Below, piece after piece: positions 39,024 through 51,520 of a DNA stretch of 64,000 bases. Position 1 is the first letter of the stretch; every line of letters begins with the position of its first letter. Under the pieces are notes generated by a model. It made no database searches. It saw nothing but the letters and a program-made list of their open reading frames with translations, and was not told where the DNA came from. The DNA is taken from positions 607,152-671,151 of the forward strand of contig CCNB01000004.1 of NCBI GenBank assembly GCA_000824785.1. Direction: 5' to 3'. The position numbers were made by a program, and so were the translations under genes. This stretch comes from Mesorhizobium plurifarium. GTDB taxonomy: Bacteria; Pseudomonadota; Alphaproteobacteria; Rhizobiales; Rhizobiaceae.

Positions 39024-39106
39024 AAGATGAATCTCGATTTCAGACTTTTGAGCTAATTCTCTGTTTGCGCACGGCTTTCTCGCGACAGCCCCGCCTTTGT
39101 GGCCGC

Positions 39107-40888
39107 CTACACCAATTCCCTGCCCTTGGCGTCGATGGCGTTGGCCACCGCTTCGTCGGTGGCCTCGTCGGGCAGGAGCATCTCGTTATGCGCCTTGCCC
39201 GAGGGGATCATCGGGAAACAGTTGGCGAGCGTCGCCACGCGGCAGTCGAACAGAACCGGCTTCTTCACCGAGATCATCTCCCGGATCGCGTCGTCGAGCT
39301 CATCCGGCTTGTCGCAACGGATGCCGTGGCCGCCATAGGCTTCCGCCAGCTTGACGAAGTCCGGCATCGCCTCGGTGTAGGAATGCGACAACCGGTTGCC
39401 ATGCAGCAGCTGCTGCCACTGGCGCACCATGCCCATATACTGGTTGTTGAGGATGAAGATCTTGATCGGCGCCTCATACTGCACCGCCGAGCTCATCTCC
39501 TGCATGGTCATCTGCACCGAAGCGTCGCCGGCGATGTCGACGACCAGCGCATCCGGATGCGCGATCTGCACGCCGAGCGCCGCCGGCAGGCCGTAGCCCA
39601 TCGTACCCAGGCCGCCCGAGGTCATCCAGCGGTTCGGCTTGTCGAAATGATAGTGCTGCGCCGCCCACATCTGGTGCTGGCCGACCTCGGTGGTGATATA
39701 GGTGTCCATGTCCTTGGTCAGCGCGTAGAGCCGCTGGATCGCGTATTGCGGCATGATGACGTCGTTGTTCATCTTGTAGGCAAGCGAATCGCGCGCCCGC
39801 CATTTCGCGATCTGCTCCCACCACGGATAGAGCGCCTTCTTGTCGGTCTTGGCGGTCGCCCGCCACAGCCGCACCAGATCCTCCAGCACGCGGCCGACAT
39901 CGCCGATGATCGGCACATCGGTGTGGACGTTCTTGTTGATCGAGGACGGGTCGATGTCGATGTGGATCTTCTTCGAATTCGGCGAGAAGGCGTTGAGCCG
40001 GCCGGTGATGCGGTCGTCAAAGCGCGCCCCGATGCAGACCATCACGTCGCAATCGTGCATCGCCATATTGGCTTCGTAGGTGCCGTGCATGCCGAGCATG
40101 CCGACCCAGTTCTTGCCGGATGCCGGATAGGCGCCGAGCCCCATCAGCGTCGAGGTGATCGGGAAGCCGGTGAGGTCGACCAGCTCGCGCAGCAGATGGC
40201 TGGCCTCCGGTCCCGAATTGATGACGCCGCCGCCCGAATAGATGATCGGTTTCTTGGCGCCGGCCATAAGCTCGACCGCCGCCTTCACCTTTTCCAGGTC
40301 GCCCTGGACCTTCGGCTGGTAGCTGGTGCGCGGCGCCGTCTGCGGCGGCACATAGATGCCCTTGGCGAACTGCACGTCCTTCGGAATGTCGACCACGACC
40401 GGGCCGGGGCGGCCGGTCGTCGCGACATGGAACGCCTCATGGATGGTGGCGGCGAGCTCGTTGACGTCCTTCACCAGCCAGTTGTGCTTGGTGCAGGGCC
40501 GCGTGATGCCGACCGTGTCGCATTCCTGGAAGGCGTCGGAGCCAATCAGCGAGGTCGGCACCTGGCCGGTGAGGCAGACCAGCGGAATGGAATCCATCAG
40601 CGCATCCTGCAGCGGCGTCACCGCATTGGTGGCGCCGGGGCCCGACGTCACCAAAAGCACGCCGGCCTTGCCGGTCGAGCGCGCATAGCCTTCCGCCGCG
40701 TGGCCGGCGCCCTGCTCGTGCCGGACCAGGATGTGCTCGACCTCGTCTTGTTGAAAAATTTCATCGTAAATCGGGAGAACCGCGCCGCCCGGGTAGCCGA
40801 AGATGTGCTTGACGCCGTTGTCCTTCAGCGCCTGCACCACCATTTCGGCGCCCGTCATTTCACGCCGCTCGTTCTGTCCGTTGCTCAT
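39107..40888 (-). CDS. ilvI: IlvI/IlvB, acetolactate synthase large (catalytic) subunit
   Basis: 593 residues; makes acetolactate from pyruvate and acetohydroxybutyrate from pyruvate and 2-oxobutyrate, with ThDP, Mg and FAD. The catalytic glutamate region reads RHEQGAGHAAEGYAR near residue 58, and the ThDP-binding GDASVQMTMQE ... NN motif is near 455-485. ATG at 40888. Upstream on the same strand are the leader peptide and terminator described separately, so expression depends on the supply of branched-chain aminoacyl-tRNA. Confidence 0.97.
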   Translation of the reverse strand: MSNGQNERREMTGAEMVVQALKDNGVKHIFGYPGGAVLPIYDEIFQQDEVEHILVRHEQGAGHAAEGYARSTGKAGVLLVTSGPGATNAVTPLQDALMDSIPLVCLTGQVPTSLIGSDAFQECDTVGITRPCTKHNWLVKDVNELAATIHEAFHVATTGRPGPVVVDIPKDVQFAKGIYVPPQTAPRTSYQPKVQGDLEKVKAAVELMAGAKKPIIYSGGGVINSGPEASHLLRELVDLTGFPITSTLMGLGAYPASGKNWVGMLGMHGTYEANMAMHDCDVMVCIGARFDDRITGRLNAFSPNSKKIHIDIDPSSINKNVHTDVPIIGDVGRVLEDLVRLWRATAKTDKKALYPWWEQIAKWRARDSLAYKMNNDVIMPQYAIQRLYALTKDMDTYITTEVGQHQMWAAQHYHFDKPNRWMTSGGLGTMGYGLPAALGVQIAHPDALVVDIAGDASVQMTMQEMSSAVQYEAPIKIFILNNQYMGMVRQWQQLLHGNRLSHSYTEAMPDFVKLAEAYGGHGIRCDKPDELDDAIREMISVKKPVLFDCRVATLANCFPMIPSGKAHNEMLLPDEATDEAVANAIDAKGRELV

Positions 40889-40953
40889 CGGTCTGGTCCC
40901 GTACTGTCCGCCATCTGGCGATTTGCTGGTCGTTTAGTTCGATTGGAGGCAAT

Positions 40954-40976
40954 AAAAAAGGCCCCCGAGGGAGCCT
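40954..40976 (-). terminator. Attenuator terminator of the ilvIN leader
   Basis: On the minus strand AGGCTCC and GGGGCCT form a 7-bp stem (one G-T pair) around CTCG, followed by TTTTTT (complement of 40954-40959). It lies between the leader peptide stop and the ilvI ATG, where a transcription attenuator must be. Confidence 0.85.
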
Positions 40977-41009
40977 GTGGGATGCGCATGGGAGGATTTC
41001 GCCCGGCGG

Positions 41010-41060
41010 TTACACCGCCTTGCCCACGCGCCAGCCTACGAGAATGAGTGCCGTTTTCAT
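41010..41060 (-). CDS. ilv leader peptide (16 residues)
   Basis: Reads MKTALILVGWRVGKAV: two leucines, one isoleucine and three valines in sixteen residues, as expected for a control peptide of branched-chain amino acid synthesis. The stop codon lies in the loop and side of a small perfect hairpin GGCGGT-TAC-ACCGCC (41005-41019). The predicted -10 box ends only 10 bases before the ATG, so the mRNA probably begins at or a few bases before the ATG and has no Shine-Dalgarno sequence, like the leaderless trp leader of Sinorhizobium. Too short for standard gene calling. Confidence 0.85.
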   Translation of the reverse strand: MKTALILVGWRVGKAV

Positions 41061-41069
41061 GGGCGCGGA

Positions 41070-41098
41070 CAATAAGGGCGAAAACGCGGGCTCGTCAA
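41070..41098 (-). promoter_or_regulatory. Promoter of the ilv leader-ilvI-ilvN unit
   Basis: On the minus strand TTGACG (complement of 41093-41098), 17-bp spacer, TTATTG (complement of 41070-41075). Transcription should start near 41062-41064, next to the leader ATG at 41060. Confidence 0.6.
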
Positions 41099-41232
41099 TG
41101 GGGTCCCGTACGAATTCACCCGCCTGTGAGAATGGCGCCGGCGCGTTCCTTTGACACAGCTACCATAGTACAGTTGAGCGTGCCTCTCCGACGCACCACT
41201 ATGCGTTGGCAAAGGACGTGCGAGGAGGACGC

Positions 41233-43155
<1,923 letters not shown>

Positions 43156-43268
43156 TATTACGGGGGTGTGGCGCGCCGTAGCGCGTGCAACAGAAACGCA
43201 ACAGGCAAGACGACGGAAGAGCGTCCTAACAGGTTGATTCCATTGCAATCCATAATGAGCGCCACGGT

Positions 43269-43284
43269 TGGCACGCCGCTTGCT
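43269..43284 (+). promoter_or_regulatory. Sigma-54 (-24/-12) promoter of the monooxygenase gene
   Basis: TGGCACG-CCGC-TTGCT: GG at 43270-43271 and GC at 43282-43283, twelve bases apart, an exact match to the consensus TGGCACG-N4-TTGCW. Start of transcription expected near 43295; the ATG is at 43320 with GGAGGAG before it. Two GCAACAG direct repeats (43187-43193, 43198-43204), 11 bp apart and ~75-80 bp upstream, are candidate activator sites. Confidence 0.9.
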
Positions 43285-43319
43285 GCTCATGGCGCACTCT
43301 AGCAAGTGGAGGAGAACAA

Positions 43320-45128
43320 ATGCTCGAGAGAACACCCACCACCAAGGCGCAGGCGCTGCTCGACAAGTTCGGCAAGGCGCTGGAAGCCGGCGACATCGAC
43401 AGCGCCGTCAACTGCTTCCAGGCCGACTGCTACTGGCGCGACCTCGTCACCTTCACCTGGAACCTGAAGACGATGGAAGGACAGGACCAGGTTCGCGACA
43501 TGCTGCGGGCGACGCTGGCCAGCACCAAGCCGACCGGCTGGTCGGTGGCCAAGGGCGAGGAAGCGAGCGAGGACGGCGGCGTCATCACCGCCTGGATCAC
43601 CTTCGAGACGAGCGTGGCGCGCGGCTTTGGCCTCGTGCGGTTCAAGGGCGACCTGATCTGGACGCTGCTGACCACGATGGCGGAGCTGAAAGGCTATGAA
43701 GAGAAAGCGGGCTTCACCCGCCCGCTCGGCGCCAAGCACGGACACGGCAAGGACCGCAAGACGTGGCGCGAGGAGCGCGACGACGAGATCGCCGAGCTCG
43801 GCCACACCAAGCAGCCCTATGTCGTCATCATCGGCGGCGGCCAGGGCGGAATCGCTCTCGGCGCAAGGCTGAAACAGCTCGGCGTGCCGGCCATCATCGT
43901 CGAGAAGAACGAGCGTCCCGGCGACTCCTGGCGCAAGCGCTACAAGTCGCTCTGCCTGCACGACCCGGTCTGGTACGATCACCTGCCCTATATCGACTTC
44001 CCGAAGAACTGGCCGGTCTTCGCGCCGAAGGACAAGATCGGCGACTGGCTGGAGATGTACACCAAGGTGATGGAGCTGAACTATTGGTCGTCCACTACGG
44101 CCAAATCCGCCAAATACGACGAGAAGGCCAAGGAATGGACCGTCGTCGTCGAGCGCGACGGCAAGGAAATCGTGCTCAAGCCGAAGCAGCTGGTGCTGGC
44201 GACCGGCATGTCCGGCAAGGCGAACTGGCCGAAATACAAGGGCCAGGACATCTTCAAGGGCGAGCAGCAGCATTCCTCGACCCATCCCGGCCCGGACAAA
44301 TACCGGGGCAAGAAGGTGGTGGTCATCGGCTCCAACAATTCGGCGCACGACATCTGCGCAGCACTTTGGGAAGGCGGCGCCGACGTGACCATGGTGCAGC
44401 GCTCGTCGACCCATATCGTCAAGTCGGACACGCTGATGGATATCGGGCTTGGCGCACTCTACTCCGAGCAGGCGGTGGAGAACGGCATGACGACGCGCAA
44501 GGCCGACATGATCTTCGCCTCGCTGCCTTACCGCATCCTGCACGAGTTCCAGATTCCGCTCTACGAGCAGATGAAGGAGCGTGATGCGAAATTCTACGCG
44601 GACCTGGAAAAGGCCGGCTTCATGCTCGACTGGGGCGATGACGGCTCGGGCCTGTTCATGAAATACCTGCGCCGCGGCTCCGGCTACTATATCGATGTCG
44701 GCGCCTGCGACCTCGTCATCGACGGCTCGATCAAGCTGAAGAGCGGACCGGGCGCCGCGGTGCAGGAATTGACCGAGACCGGTGTCAAATTCGTCGACGG
44801 CACCGAACTGCCGGCGGACCTCGTGATCTATGCCACCGGCTACGGCTCGATGAACGGCTGGGCCGCCGATCTCATCTCGCAGGAGGTGGCGGACAAGGTC
44901 GGCAAGGTCTGGGGCCTCGGCTCCGCCACCACCAAGGATCCCGGCCCATGGGAAGGCGAGCAGCGCAACATGTGGAAGCCGACACAACAGGAAGCGCTGT
45001 GGTTCCATGGCGGCAACCTGCACCAGTCGCGGCACTACTCGCAGTATCTGTCACTGCAGCTCAAAGCCAGGCAGGTCGGCTTGCCGACGCCGGTCTATGG
45101 GCTGCAAGAGGTCTACCACAAGAGCTGA
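43320..45128 (+). CDS. NTF2/SnoaL-like domain fused to flavin-containing monooxygenase
   Basis: 602 residues. Residues ~8-130 look like an NTF2/SnoaL fold (ALLDKFGKALEAGDIDSAVNCF, YWRDLVTFTWNLKTMEG). Then an FMO-type flavoprotein: FAD loop IIGGGQGGIALG (about 171-182), NADPH loop VIGSNNSAHD (about 338-347) and a C-terminal ATGYGS. The FMO signature F-x-G-x3-H is present as FKGEQQH, but the usual Tyr/Phe/Trp end is histidine. N- or S-oxygenation or Baeyer-Villiger chemistry are all possible. The adjacent GAF-AAA-Fis activator and sigma-54 promoter make this an inducible one-gene catabolic or signalling unit. Substrate unknown. Confidence 0.9.
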   Translation: MLERTPTTKAQALLDKFGKALEAGDIDSAVNCFQADCYWRDLVTFTWNLKTMEGQDQVRDMLRATLASTKPTGWSVAKGEEASEDGGVITAWITFETSVARGFGLVRFKGDLIWTLLTTMAELKGYEEKAGFTRPLGAKHGHGKDRKTWREERDDEIAELGHTKQPYVVIIGGGQGGIALGARLKQLGVPAIIVEKNERPGDSWRKRYKSLCLHDPVWYDHLPYIDFPKNWPVFAPKDKIGDWLEMYTKVMELNYWSSTTAKSAKYDEKAKEWTVVVERDGKEIVLKPKQLVLATGMSGKANWPKYKGQDIFKGEQQHSSTHPGPDKYRGKKVVVIGSNNSAHDICAALWEGGADVTMVQRSSTHIVKSDTLMDIGLGALYSEQAVENGMTTRKADMIFASLPYRILHEFQIPLYEQMKERDAKFYADLEKAGFMLDWGDDGSGLFMKYLRRGSGYYIDVGACDLVIDGSIKLKSGPGAAVQELTETGVKFVDGTELPADLVIYATGYGSMNGWAADLISQEVADKVGKVWGLGSATTKDPGPWEGEQRNMWKPTQQEALWFHGGNLHQSRHYSQYLSLQLKARQVGLPTPVYGLQEVYHKS

Positions 45129-45179
45129 CGTACGGCGCTCTCGCGGATGGCGGAAGCCCGGTCAGCCGGGCTTCCGCGT

Positions 45180-46999
<1,820 letters not shown>

Positions 47000-47029
47000 C
47001 GTTTTGCGGGTATTGGCGCTAAATTTCTA

Positions 47030-47914
47030 ATGGCTGAGAAAATATTCGATACGATACCCCCTCTCGACTGGCTGCGCAGTTTCGAGGCAGCCGCTCGCCT
47101 GTCCAACTTCACCGCCGCTGCCGCGGAGCTGGGGCTCACCCAGGCCGCGGTGAGCCAGCATATCCGTTTACTGGAAGAGCGGCTGAAGACGCGACTGTTC
47201 GCGCGTCTGGCGCGCGGCGTGGCGCTGTCGCCGGAAGGGGCGGCCTATCTCCCGCACATCCAGTCGGCATTCGCGACCATCGGCAACAGCACAAGCGAGC
47301 TGTTCGAGCCGCGCGCCTTGCAGACCGTCTCGATCCGGGCTCCAATCTCGTTTGCCCTTCTGGTGCTGGTCCCGGCTCTGCCCGACCTGGCAAAGGCGCT
47401 GCCGCAGGTCCGGCTCGATCTGGTAACCATCCACCGGCCGACCGACTACGACCAGCCGGGTTCGGCGCTCGACATACGTTTCGGCAACGGGTCCTTTCCC
47501 GGGCGCGAGGCCGACCGGCTGACCGTCGAGCGGCTTGTCCCGGTTGCGGCTCCGCCGCTCGCCCGGGAAGCCGATTGGACGTCGTTGCCGCTGCTCCTGG
47601 TGGCAGGCGCGCGAGAGATGTGGGCGGAATGGTTCGCCGCCGCGGGGCTTGCCGGCCATTCCCGCCGCTCGCATCGCTTCGACAGTTTCGTCGCCGCGAT
47701 GGAAGCCGCGAAGGCCGGCGCCGGAGCACTGCTCGGCTCGCGCCCGCTGATCGACACAGCCCTCAAGGACAAGGGGCTCGTCAGGCTTTCGGATTTCGAG
47801 CTTTCGAGCCCATCGGGGCATTTCCTGACGAGACCGTCATTATCGCGATTGTCCGGCGCCGAGCAGGATTTTCGCCGCTGGCTTCTGTCGCGCGTTGCCG
47901 GAAGGTCAAGATAG
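47030..47914 (+). CDS. LysR-family transcriptional regulator (GcvA-like)
   Basis: 294 residues. N-terminal winged helix LRSFEAAARLSNFTAAAAELGLTQAAVSQHIRLLEERL (about residues 15-52), then the type 2 periplasmic-binding-like effector domain. Divergent from the TmpA/TmpB operon, and so probably its activator, sensing the phosphonate or its product. Overlaps the convergent GNAT gene by nine bases at the 3' end. Confidence 0.93.
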   Translation: MAEKIFDTIPPLDWLRSFEAAARLSNFTAAAAELGLTQAAVSQHIRLLEERLKTRLFARLARGVALSPEGAAYLPHIQSAFATIGNSTSELFEPRALQTVSIRAPISFALLVLVPALPDLAKALPQVRLDLVTIHRPTDYDQPGSALDIRFGNGSFPGREADRLTVERLVPVAAPPLAREADWTSLPLLLVAGAREMWAEWFAAAGLAGHSRRSHRFDSFVAAMEAAKAGAGALLGSRPLIDTALKDKGLVRLSDFELSSPSGHFLTRPSLSRLSGAEQDFRRWLLSRVAGRSR

Positions 47915-48445
47915 CGTACGGGCCTCCGCTCCTATCCGCTTCCAGTAGATCAACGTGCCGGTCAGCCCGCCATGCGGCTTCAGCGCGAAGTCCGGGATCT
48001 CGCCGGTCAACGTGAATCCAAGCCTCTCATAGAGGCCCGCCGCGCCCTCTTCGCTCGCCGTGTCCAGCACGAGCAGCGTGCGGCCTTTCTCGACCGCAAG
48101 TTTCTCCGCGGCGCGCATCAGGCCGGTCGCGACGCCTTTGCCGCGATGGTCGCGGCCGGTCATCAGCTTGGCGATCTCGGCGCGATGCGGCTGGTTGGGC
48201 GGGAAGCCGAGCAGCAGCGTGACGGTGCCGGCAAGCGCATCGCCTCGCCATGCGCCCAGCACCGCCCTTTCCCCGCGCGCGGCCGCGGCAAGCGACTGAC
48301 GCCAGAAATCCCGCGCGGCCTCCACTGACAATGGATGCATGAAGCTCACCGATCCGCCAGCGGCGACCGTCTCGATCAACAGATCGGAGAGCATCGCGAT
48401 GGTTGCCGCCTCGCCGCTCAACGCCCGGATTTCAAGGGAGTTCAT
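47906..48445 (-). CDS. GNAT-family N-acetyltransferase
   Basis: 179 residues from the ATG at 48445. Acetyl-CoA loop motif A reads HRGKGVATGLMRAAEKLA (R/Q-x2-G-x-G/A) near residue 112-125, followed by LVLDTASEEGAAGLYERLGF. Substrate unknown. Third gene of a minus-strand run headed by the XRE-cupin regulator, with 39 bp between it and the small hypothetical gene. Confidence 0.9.
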   Translation of the reverse strand: MNSLEIRALSGEAATIAMLSDLLIETVAAGGSVSFMHPLSVEAARDFWRQSLAAAARGERAVLGAWRGDALAGTVTLLLGFPPNQPHRAEIAKLMTGRDHRGKGVATGLMRAAEKLAVEKGRTLLVLDTASEEGAAGLYERLGFTLTGEIPDFALKPHGGLTGTLIYWKRIGAEARTLS

Positions 48446-48484
48446 GCTGGTGCTCTCCAGGTAACGAGATATCGGGGACAAGGG

Positions 48485-48793
48485 TCATTCGAAATGGCTG
48501 GTCCGTTTGCGCCGGCGCGCCCGCCGGATTTCGGCAATACGGTCGGCATCTTCCTCGCCGAGATGGCGGCCGCGCTCCAGGATCTCGAGCGTATATTCCT
48601 CGTAGGTCAGCCCGAGCCGCTCGGCCCTCTCCAGCCGCATCAGCATGACGGCGTGGCTCGGCGCCTTCCAGGCCTTGTCATGGGCGGCGCGCCAGGCGAG
48701 GAAAATATAGGCATCGCCCTTGCCCCAGGGCGGGCCGTCATAGTCGTCGAGCGGCGGCCCGCCATTGTGCGAGCGTTTTGGCCGGCGGGGCAT
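48485..48793 (-). CDS. Conserved-looking small protein of unknown function
   Basis: 102 residues from the ATG at 48793, chosen because the upstream part of the frame lies under the regulator gene. Basic N terminus (MPRRPKRSHNGGPPLDDY) and a basic C terminus (AEIRRARRRKR) flank a helical middle (AYIFLAWRAAHDKAWKA, LERAERLGLTYEEYTLEILERGRHL). I do not recognise the family. It sits 5 bp after the stop of the regulator gene, so it is co-transcribed with it. Confidence 0.65.
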   Translation of the reverse strand: MPRRPKRSHNGGPPLDDYDGPPWGKGDAYIFLAWRAAHDKAWKAPSHAVMLMRLERAERLGLTYEEYTLEILERGRHLGEEDADRIAEIRRARRRKRTSHFE

Positions 48794-48798
48794 CGAGG

Positions 48799-49365
48799 TC
48801 AGTCCCTGACCAGCGCCACGAGATACTCCGCCGCATCGGGTCCGGGAGCATGAAAGACGCAATCCGACGGAGCACCCAAAGCCAGGCAATCGCCGGGCCC
48901 GAGCCTGTGCACCATATCGCCCTCGGTGAAATCCAGCCTTCCGTCGATCAGCCAGATCTGCTGCTTGATGAAGGCGTAGGACGACGCCGGAAGGCTGACT
49001 TTGGCGCCTGCCGGCAGGCTGACCCTGATCAGTTCCAGCGGCATCTGCGATGCCGGCGACAGATGCCGCCTTATGTAACCGGTTGCCGGATCCTGCCAGA
49101 CCGGCTGCTCCTCCTTACGCGAGACCCCGCCGCCTTGCGTCTCGGCTCGTGCGATCAGCGTCGACAACGTCATGCCGAAGGCCGCCGCGACGCGCACCAG
49201 AAGCGCCGCGGTCGGACTGGTCGTCCCGCGTTCGATGGCGCTCAGCATCGCCTTCGAGACGTCCGAGCGCTCGGCCAATTCGGCCAGAGACCAGCCCCTC
49301 ATCGTTCTTTCGGAACGTATGCGCCTGCCGATCGTCGCTGTGATCTCATTCGATATATCGTCCAT
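48799..49365 (-). CDS. XRE-family regulator with C-terminal cupin domain
   Basis: 188 residues. Helix-turn-helix at about residues 10-65 (RSERTMRGWSLAELAERSDVSKAMLSAIERG), cupin domain about 105-188 (ISLPAGAKV-type strand, then GDMVHRLGPGDCLALGAPSDCVFHAPG). Such proteins sense small ligands and usually regulate themselves and neighbours. First gene of the regulator-hypothetical-GNAT operon. Direct and inverted repeats overlie its start region. Confidence 0.92.
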   Translation of the reverse strand: MDDISNEITATIGRRIRSERTMRGWSLAELAERSDVSKAMLSAIERGTTSPTAALLVRVAAAFGMTLSTLIARAETQGGGVSRKEEQPVWQDPATGYIRRHLSPASQMPLELIRVSLPAGAKVSLPASSYAFIKQQIWLIDGRLDFTEGDMVHRLGPGDCLALGAPSDCVFHAPGPDAAEYLVALVRD

Positions 49366-49389
49366 TCGTCCAATATATCGGAATTCCGA
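49351..49389. promoter_or_regulatory. Repeats around the XRE-cupin start: candidate autoregulatory sites
   Basis: Palindrome CGATATATCG (49351-49360), a near-copy CAATATATCG (49371-49380) exactly 20 bp away, and a perfect 12-bp palindrome TCGGAATTCCGA (49378-49389), all just upstream of or touching the minus-strand ATG at 49365. Confidence 0.45.
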
Positions 49390-49514
49390 AAGCGGGGAAG
49401 AGGCTGTTCGATCGAATTGTCGCGGCTGGCTTAACGCTGCCTACACCATCCGACCTCACGTGACTTTAACCCCGATTGGATAGGGTTCCTGCTCCAGGGG
49501 AATGGGACCAGAGC

Positions 49515-51353
49515 ATGATGTTTGTTGAACGCGAAGCCTCCGTCGGGGAACCGACCTCGCAGGAACGCCGCAACATCCAGCAGAACGACAAGCGCATTCT
49601 GGGCAATGTCGTGCAATGCGACGGCGCCCGCGCCACCATCAGCGCCTTTGCAGAGGATGCCGAAGGCACAGTCACCGGCCTCTGGACCGTCGGCAGGATG
49701 ATCTCGATCAATCTCGGCTCGACGAGAACGGTCGGCCTTGTCTATGCCATCGGCAAGTCGGACCTTCACTGGAACCACGATGGGCAGAACCTGATCGAGG
49801 TCAGCGTCGAACTGGTCGGTGAAGTGCGTGACGGTGCCGAGCCCGGCGCCAAGCCGGTGTTCGACCGCGGCATCACTACCTATCCGCATATCGGCGCCAT
49901 CGCCCACCGCATCCGCAGCCGCGACCTGCAGGCGGTCTACGACCTGGCCGGGCGCCATTCGGTGACCATCGGCACGCTGTCGCAGGATGAGTCGATCGAC
50001 GCCAACATCGCCATCGACGACACGCTGGCGCGCCATTTCGCGATCGTCGGCACCACCGGCGTCGGCAAATCGACGGCGGTGTCGCTGCTCTTGCGCAAGA
50101 CGATCCAGGCGCGTCCGGATTTGCGCGTGCTCATCCTTGACCCGCACAACGAGTTTGCCGCCTCGCTGCCGGAATATTGCGTCAAGGTCGATTCCAAGAC
50201 GCTCGACCTGCCGTTCTGGATGTTCAGGCTGGAGGAGTTCGCCGAAGTGCTGTTTCGCGGCCGCGAGACGGTGCCCGAGGAAGTGGATGTCCTGCGCGAC
50301 CTGATCCCGGCCGCCAAGAACCTCTACCGCAACCCGAATTCCGGCACCTATGTCAGGCGCGGCAGCGACGCGCTGACGGCGGACACGCCGGTGCCTTACC
50401 GCATTGCCGATCTCATCAAGCAGATCGACGAGCGCATGGGCATGCTTGAGGCCAAGAACGACCGACCGACCCTGAAATCGCTGAAGACGCGCATCGAATC
50501 GGCCGCCGCCGACCCGCGCTACCGCTTCATGTTCAATTCGCGGCTGATCGAGGACACGATCCACGAAACGATCGGCAATATTTTCCGCGTTCCGAGCCAT
50601 GGCCGCCCGGTCACGTGCTTCGAGATGGCGGGCATGCCTTCGGAAGTCGTCAACTCGGTCTGCTCGGTGCTGGCGCGCCTGGCCTTCGACCTGGCCTTGT
50701 GGAGCGAGGGACGGCTGAGGCTGCTCCTGCTTTGCGAGGAGGCCCACCGCTACATGCCGGCCGATCCGCGCCTCGGCTTCGCGCCGACCAGGCATGCGCT
50801 GTCGCGCATCGCCAAGGAAGGCCGCAAATATGGCTGCTATCTCGGCGTCGTCACCCAGCGCCCGGGCGAGCTCGACCCGACCATCCTGTCGCAATGCTCG
50901 ACCTTCTTCGCCATGCGCCTCGCCAACGAGCAGGACCAGGCGATCATCCGCTCGGCGATCGCCGACTCCTCGGCCTCGACGCTTGCCTTCCTGTCCTCCA
51001 TGGGCCAGCGCGAAGCCATCGCCTTCGGCGAAGGCGTGGCGACGACCATGCGGCTGAAATTCGAGAAGCTGGCGCAGGAGTTCATCCCCGGCACCGCGAA
51101 GGGCGAGCAGATCGAGCCCTCCGTGGACGGCAGCGACGTCGACCTGGCGATGATCGTCGAGCGGCTTCGCAACGTGCCGAAGCCGCAGCAGTCCATGGCT
51201 TTTGCCGAGACCGTGGACTCAACTCGTCAAGCTGGCGACCCGGACTACAAGAAGCCGGCCACCGCCGCGCCCCGCGTCCAGCCCGACGACGACTTCGATA
51301 CCCGCTATGGCCTGAAACCCTCGACCTTCGGCATGCGCCAGTTCAACGATTGA
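49515..51353 (+). CDS. HerA-like hexameric ATPase (DUF87/FtsK-HerA superfamily)
   Basis: 612 residues from the ATG at 49515 (a second ATG follows directly). N-terminal HAS-barrel-like domain (about 25-110), Walker A VGTTGVGKSTAVS (about 177-190), Walker B LLLLCEEAHRYMP (about 403-415) and a C-terminal arginine-finger region near TRHALSRIAKEGRKYG. HerA proteins translocate DNA in repair with NurA nuclease, or power defence complexes with Sir2 or nuclease partners; none of these partners is encoded beside it. Stand-alone gene, convergent with the GGDEF gene. Confidence 0.9.
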   Translation: MMFVEREASVGEPTSQERRNIQQNDKRILGNVVQCDGARATISAFAEDAEGTVTGLWTVGRMISINLGSTRTVGLVYAIGKSDLHWNHDGQNLIEVSVELVGEVRDGAEPGAKPVFDRGITTYPHIGAIAHRIRSRDLQAVYDLAGRHSVTIGTLSQDESIDANIAIDDTLARHFAIVGTTGVGKSTAVSLLLRKTIQARPDLRVLILDPHNEFAASLPEYCVKVDSKTLDLPFWMFRLEEFAEVLFRGRETVPEEVDVLRDLIPAAKNLYRNPNSGTYVRRGSDALTADTPVPYRIADLIKQIDERMGMLEAKNDRPTLKSLKTRIESAAADPRYRFMFNSRLIEDTIHETIGNIFRVPSHGRPVTCFEMAGMPSEVVNSVCSVLARLAFDLALWSEGRLRLLLLCEEAHRYMPADPRLGFAPTRHALSRIAKEGRKYGCYLGVVTQRPGELDPTILSQCSTFFAMRLANEQDQAIIRSAIADSSASTLAFLSSMGQREAIAFGEGVATTMRLKFEKLAQEFIPGTAKGEQIEPSVDGSDVDLAMIVERLRNVPKPQQSMAFAETVDSTRQAGDPDYKKPATAAPRVQPDDDFDTRYGLKPSTFGMRQFND

Positions 51354-51520
51354 GCCAGCAACCTCCGAAAGCACTGCCAAATTCCGAACAGGAATTCATC
51401 AGGCCGGATCGAATGGCGTGGCTTTCGAGAAGCCGGAGCGGAGCGGACATTTAGTCCGTGAGCACCGGAAGTCGAGAAAGGCGCGGCAGTCGGCCGGCCT
51501 CATGAATTCATGTCGGAATT

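Noticed and set aside
39065..41047. Open frame of 660 codons antisense to ilvN and ilvI
   Set aside because: Antisense shadow of two well-recognised genes; no family signature.
41151..41180. TTGACA upstream of the sigma-54 activator gene as a promoter
   Set aside because: No acceptable -10 hexamer at 16-18 bp; left unannotated.
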